Shown piece after piece: positions 59,511-64,000 of a DNA stretch of 64,000 nucleotides. The notes under the pieces are model-generated. The model searched no databases. It was not told the DNA's origin and saw nothing but the letters and a program-made list of their open reading frames with translations. The DNA comes from Paulownia fortunei (lineage: Eukaryota > Streptophyta > Magnoliopsida > Lamiales > Paulowniaceae), in contig CM033105.1 of the NCBI GenBank assembly GCA_019321725.1, forward strand, positions 11,979,632-12,043,631. Reading direction: 5' to 3'. The translations under genes and the position numbers were made by a program. Position 1 is the stretch's first letter; each line of letters opens with the position of its first letter.

Positions 59511-61130
59511 TGATGAACATTTAAAAGTGTATAATTAATTAGAATTAATATAATTATTTTCACTTTAAAATTATTATTATAACTCCCACTTAAATATTTT
59601 TTGTGTTTTAGGAATTAAATGGGAAATCAACATAAAAAAATGAGATTAAAAAGTTTTATCTTTTTTGTGTGCAGATTTTAGAGAAACTATTGTAACTTTT
59701 GATTCCGAAATAGTTTTGAGTTAATTCTTGAGGCTATAGATTGATAAACTATTCATTTACAAGTTCATGAAGACTTTGGATCTCATAATAAATGTGTAAG
59801 GATCAAAGAAGTTGGATTACAATTGGTTGTACAAAATAGATCACCAAAAATTTGGATCAGAGTCAAGTTCAATCCTAACCTATTTTACCAATTGAGTCAT
59901 ATCTCTGAAACCAATTTTTTTTTGATCTGACATATGGATATGTTATACAAATAAGTAGATAAACAAGTTTGCTGAAAATAAGATGGTGAGAAAATATGTT
60001 AAAATGGTCAATAAATGTGTTGTAATACACTGTTGATATTGAAGAATGGATCTTGTATATGATCCCCGCAATTTGATCATATCTCCCTCATCCTGCAACC
60101 AAATTTAACAAATGTCATATGTAAATATATCAACAAAGAAATATCTACACCTTTTATTCTTTGCCCATCATCAAAATCTAGTTGTATCTAGTCTGAAAAT
60201 TCAATTCAATAGGGTACATGAAAATTTAGAGGATTTGGTGTAACAACTTACCAACTTTTGACAACTAGCATACCACTTGATTGCTTAACTCCTCCATTAT
60301 ATATTTGGCCTCTAGCATACTCCAATCACTATAAATATACCATATATTAAGCTTATAAAAGTGGGGGAGGATAGAGGGGAAAAGAAAGTTTTGTTATTGT
60401 CTTTCTTTAAGCTTAAATTTTCTAGTAGTAATAGAAATGTATTCTCTAGTTTCTCTTCTATTTTTAGTCTTTTTAACTTTTATTATGTCTTTCTAAATTT
60501 TATTTTGTTGAGGAGAAAGGGTGAACATCTTGATGGAGGAAAAGGAACAGTTACAAAGGTAGAAAAATATTTAAGTATGTTATATTATTATTTTAATTTT
60601 TGATCTAAATCCTACTTATTTTGTGGTGATTCTTGATTTATGTATTTTTAATGGAACAATAAATACTTGAGTTCATTAGCTATATGTTTGAGTTTACTAC
60701 ACCTATCTAACATGAAACATTGATTTATTGTAGATAAAAATGTGCATAAATACTTGATCCTATAAACAAGTATTGGTGTTAAGAGATAATTTGTAAATAA
60801 TAAGAAAATATCATGATTACCTCAATACATGAGCTATTTGATAATATATTTCAATTGAAACCTTCATTATGTATGGATTCTAATAGTGGCATTAAAAGAG
60901 GTAAAAAGAATAAATAATCGTTTCTCTATCCAAAATCAAGAGTGGATCCCTAATCCTCAGTACTTTTATTAGTTTGATTTTTTTTTAGTTATAGCATACA
61001 TTTTTTTATATTCTAAACCACATAAAGCCTATGTCTTTAGAAATATAATTCTGAAATTTTCAAACAACTTTTCTGTAGATCGATCTCGCACTCCCGAGAA
61101 ATTTATTACTTGACATAACCTGTACTTGGT
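59511..61130 (+). repeat. gypsy 3' LTR, family B
   Basis: Starts TGATGAACATTTAAAAG directly after a polypurine tract. The end is near AACCTGTACTTGG at 61117-61130, which resembles the GTGCACTTGCGG end of the family A LTRs, but the exact boundary is unclear. About 1.6 kb. It does not match the 5' LTR at 45427, so it terminates a different element. No second copy in the window. Confidence 0.6.
60329..60341 (+). promoter_or_regulatory. TATA box of LTR B
   Basis: CTATAAATATACC lies midway in the LTR, followed by a purine-rich transcribed-leader-like stretch. A good match to plant TATA boxes, where an LTR promoter is expected. Confidence 0.5.
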
Positions 61131-62397
61131 TTGAAACCTTAAAATTGTAGCACAGTGGATACTCCTTCTTCAAGAATTTGATCTTGAAATCAAAGATGAG
61201 AAAGGAAGTGAAAATGTGGTGGCTAATCACTTATCGAGGTTGGAGTAAAAAAATGAGAACTTATAAGGGCCAATTAAAGAATATTTCCCAGATAAGTTTA
61301 TTTTGGTAATCAAAGATAATTTACCTTGGTATGCAGATTTTGTGAATTATCTAGCAAGTGGATTATTGCCCCTGAACCTCACATATCATCATAAGAAAAA
61401 ATTCTTATATGATGTGAAATCATATCTATGGGATGAGCCCTTGCTTTAAATTACTAGATGCCATGACCTTTCTTTGACAAACATAATAGATGTTGAACTC
61501 TTTGATGTTTGGGGGATTGTCTTCATATGATCATTTTCTCCATCAAATGACCAATCATACATTTTGCTTGCTGTAGATTATGTCTCCAAGTGGATAGAAG
61601 CAATTGCCACAACCACTAATGATGCCAATGTAGTGCTTAAATTCTTGCACAAACACATTTTCACTCGTTTTGGCACACCTAGAGCAATTTTATGTGATGA
61701 AGGTTCTCATTTTTGCAATAAAATGTTTAATAACATTTTGGCTAAGTATGGTGTAATACACAAGGTAGCACTTAGATACCATTCTCACTCAAATGGACAA
61801 GCCAAAATCTCAAACCGAGAAGTGAAGCAAATCCTTGAGAAAACGGTAAGCATTAATTGAAATGATTGGGCACATATTCTTGATGATGTATTGTGGGCAT
61901 ACCGCACAACATATAAAACTCCTATATGTATATCTATTTATCGATTAGTTTTTGAAAAAGCTTGTCACCTTCCCGTTGAGCTAGAACATAGAGTTTATTG
62001 GGCTATGCAATGATTAAATTTTGATACAAAGGCAATTAGAGAAACAAAATTATTGCAACTCAATGAAATGGATGAATTTAGGCTTGATGCTTATGAAAAT
62101 GCTAAAATCTATAAAGAAAGAATAAAAAAATGGCATGACAAAATGATCTTGAGAAGGAAATTTCAACCCAGACAACGTGTGTTACTTTTCAATTTTAGAT
62201 TAAAATTTTTTCCAAAAAAATCAAAACTTAGATGGTCCGGTCCCTTCATTATCAACAAGACATTTTTATTTAGGGCGGTTAAGCTCAAAGGTAAGGATGG
62301 CATGTTATTTCCTATCAATGGACAAATGATGAAACATTATTATGAAAATAAAATTTGGAAGATGTCTAATCTTCCACTTGGAGAAGCAATGTAAGGT
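61131..62397 (+). pseudogene. second gypsy fragment: RNase H end and integrase
   Basis: Starts abruptly in the RNase H tail ([19 protein letters not shown] and [11 protein letters not shown], 61160-61250). Integrase follows: the HHCC part is degraded, then LAVDYVSKWIEAIATTTNDA (61565), FGTPRAILCDEGSHF with the second catalytic Asp, NREVKQILEKT with Glu, and the C-terminal part QRVLLFNFRLKFFP, LRWSGPFIINK and FPINGQMMKHYYENK, stop near 62394. Two or three stops. It differs from the 54-56.8 kb integrase and belongs to another subfamily. Confidence 0.85.
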
Positions 62398-62659
62398 ATT
62401 CGATTTCAATCTAGCTAAAGAATTTAAATAAAGCGCTTCTTGGGAGGTAACCTAAGCTTATTTTTCTTATTTTATGTGTTTTGATTTATTTCTTCTTGTT
62501 CTTGTGTTGTTGTTTCATATCATAATGATTGTTCCTTGATCTTTTACTTATTTTTGTAGGTTAAAAGCTGAAAATTCAAAAATTACAGAAAAAAGGAGCA
62601 TGCTGCGACATATAAGGTGCATGTCGCGACATGGCATTTTGGCCTGGAGCATGTTGCGA
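62398..62659 (+). other. 3' untranslated region of the second gypsy fragment
   Basis: Contains AAGCGCTTCTTGGGAGGTAA at 62431-62450, a signature found after integrase in Athila/Tat-like elements, and the palindrome CATGTCGCGACATG near 62622. Confidence 0.6.
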
Positions 62660-64000
62660 TGATAAGTTGGTTTTATACCAATAAATTAAGTACTTCTAAA
62701 CTAATTATTTGATTGATCTCAAGCAATTTATCTAGTTTTTATGCATGTTTGATGCATTACAGAATAAATCTCCAAAATGCAAGTCAAGAAGGAAAATGAG
62801 GGACAAAACAAGCCAAAAATATGAAAAATATGAAGGCATGCTACAACATAGTCATTTCATGCCATGACATGGCTTAAAAATGAAGAAAACAAGCACAAAG
62901 GTGCATGCCGTGGCATAGTTTGGGTATGCCGCGAGCGTGCCCTAATATAAAATGTATGCCCTAGCATAGTCTTAGCATTCCCCACCATGGTCACGTTTCC
63001 TGCATGCGGTCTACTTTTCTTATTACATGATTTTAAAGGAATAAATGAGATATAATGGGAGACACTTGAACAAAATTTTATGCGCTAAAAGCATGTCATA
63101 AAATAAAGAAAAATGAGGCTAAAAAGAAGGGAAATGATGGCTAAAAGAGGAGATAAGATGACTAAGAAATGTATGGCTACAACTTGCAAAAGAGGGAGTT
63201 TTGTGGAAATAAAAAGGGGGAGAAAAACAAAAATTGGAGAGAACGATTTTAGGGGTTCTTTGGAAGACTCCTGAGAGAAGAAAATAGAAGCAATCATTTT
63301 GAGAAGTTTAGGAGAAGATTTGCATCAACTAATAAAGTCATTCTTGGAGACAAGGAGAGCTTCAACCATTCCTCTCACTTCACAAATTGGTGAACAATTT
63401 CCATGCTCTTTCTTATGTATTTCTTGAAGTTGTATTAATCTATGATAAAGTAAACTTTTTTTTCTAGAGGATGATGTAACCTTATCTGATCCTATGGTTT
63501 GAGTTCCAATTATTATTAGTTCAAGTTATTCATCTTATTTGTTTTATCTTGTTTAGTATTACATCTTGATTATTTGGCTATTAATTGAGGTTGTTTGATG
63601 TATGAGATTTGATACTTGAGAGATGGAAGATTATACATGATCATAAGGATAACACAACCTAGGAATCATAGAGTTGAGAAGCTTATGAAACCTTTGAAGT
63701 TTTGAATAAGAATTTATTGAACTTTTGTACAGTTTTATTTTTGGATTTTTATAGAGATATCGAAATTCATGTTGGGACTCATAGTCAATTCGGCACTCAA
63801 GAGGGGAAATTTATGAGCATTGGAATTCATAACTTACATGTGTTGTCGACCTGAATTGGTATGTTTTAGAAGAAATAACATAGGTGATAATTAGGTGAGT
63901 CATTTCTCTATAATTTCTTGCTCATAAGGTATTTGTTGTATTGCTTCTAAGAACTTCACTCTTGTTTTTGCATTTTTTTACTCTACTTTGTTTACCAATC
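62660..64000 (+). repeat. gypsy LTR, family A, cut by window edge
   Basis: TGATAAGTTGGTTTTATACC start and 1.34 kb of close similarity to 24250-31697 (outer parts) and 45427-46950. No polypurine tract precedes it, and the flank is AT/CATG-rich 3' region, so it may be another solo insertion rather than the 3' LTR of the adjacent fragment. The right end and any target duplication are outside. Confidence 0.85.

Larger units (their letters stand above)
45427..61130 (+). mobile_element. Ty3/gypsy (Tat/Athila-like) element with nested LTRs and LOG cargo
   Basis: 5' LTR 45427-46950, primer site, gag, protease, reverse transcriptase, RNase H and integrase follow in gypsy order (integrase after RNase H). 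A 2.6 kb region holding two extra frames precedes a G-rich polypurine tract (59501) and an LTR (59511 to about 61130). Two solo-LTR insertions are embedded (48568-52291, 55143-56626). The 5' and 3' LTRs are of different families, so this is probably a recombinant rather than one simple element. Confidence 0.75.

Noticed and set aside
1..64000. tRNA or rRNA genes
   Set aside because: No cloverleaf-like A/B box pair or rRNA core was recognised by eye; primer-binding sites that resemble tRNA 3' ends belong to retroelements. A dedicated tRNA scan was not possible.

Overview
This is nuclear DNA of a flowering plant, most likely a dicot. The sequence is AT-rich. It has one intron-containing gene with GT-AG introns of 0.4 to 5 kb, typical plant Ty1/copia and Ty3/gypsy retrotransposons with tRNA-type primer sites, and a Mutator-like non-autonomous element. 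No species can be named from what is visible. No tRNA, rRNA, CRISPR array or bacterial-type operon was seen.

1-23 kb is the gene-bearing part. Six plus-strand exons between 8952 and 19800 encode the C-terminal half of a 2-oxoglutarate/Fe(II)-dependent oxygenase (isopenicillin-N-synthase-like fold). The N-terminal exons were not found and probably lie left of the window. Its introns and left flank are full of insertions: the 5' end of a copia element (1-856), a decayed copia (3435-5112), a clean solo LTR with GTATC target duplications (6622-7775) inside one unit of an old tandem duplication, a copia LTR remnant in the first visible intron, and a 3.9 kb antisense copia in the second. Downstream lies a 1.27 kb Mutator-like element with long terminal inverted repeats and a duplicated GAA-rich core (21219-22488).

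23-45 kb is nested retrotransposons. A decayed retroelement with a Ser/Glu-rich reading frame holds a gypsy solo LTR (24250-31697, target duplication CTCCT). That LTR holds a 3 kb solo-LTR-like element (24450-30380, ATACC), which holds an inverted relative of itself (26483-29376, TATTG). The last two form a near-palindrome with arms of about 1.7 kb. Next comes a plus-strand copia (31778-45426) split by a younger minus-strand copia (about 33650-42496) with LTR of about 2.25 kb and recognisable gag, protease, integrase, reverse transcriptase and RNase H.

45-64 kb is a Tat/Athila-like gypsy element: 5' LTR 45427-46950, gag, protease, reverse transcriptase, RNase H, integrase. It carries solo LTRs at 48568-52291 (itself containing another at 49801-51680) and 55143-56626, each with target duplications. 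Between integrase and the 3' LTR (59511 to about 61130) lie a zinc-finger-like frame and a clear LOG-family (cytokinin riboside monophosphate phosphoribohydrolase) domain. This is the most unusual cargo in the window. A second gypsy integrase fragment (about 61130-62397) and another LTR (62660 to the edge) follow; the mismatched 5' and 3' ends suggest a recombinant of two nested elements.

The only apparently functional host gene is the oxygenase. All retroelement reading frames seen here carry stops or frameshifts.
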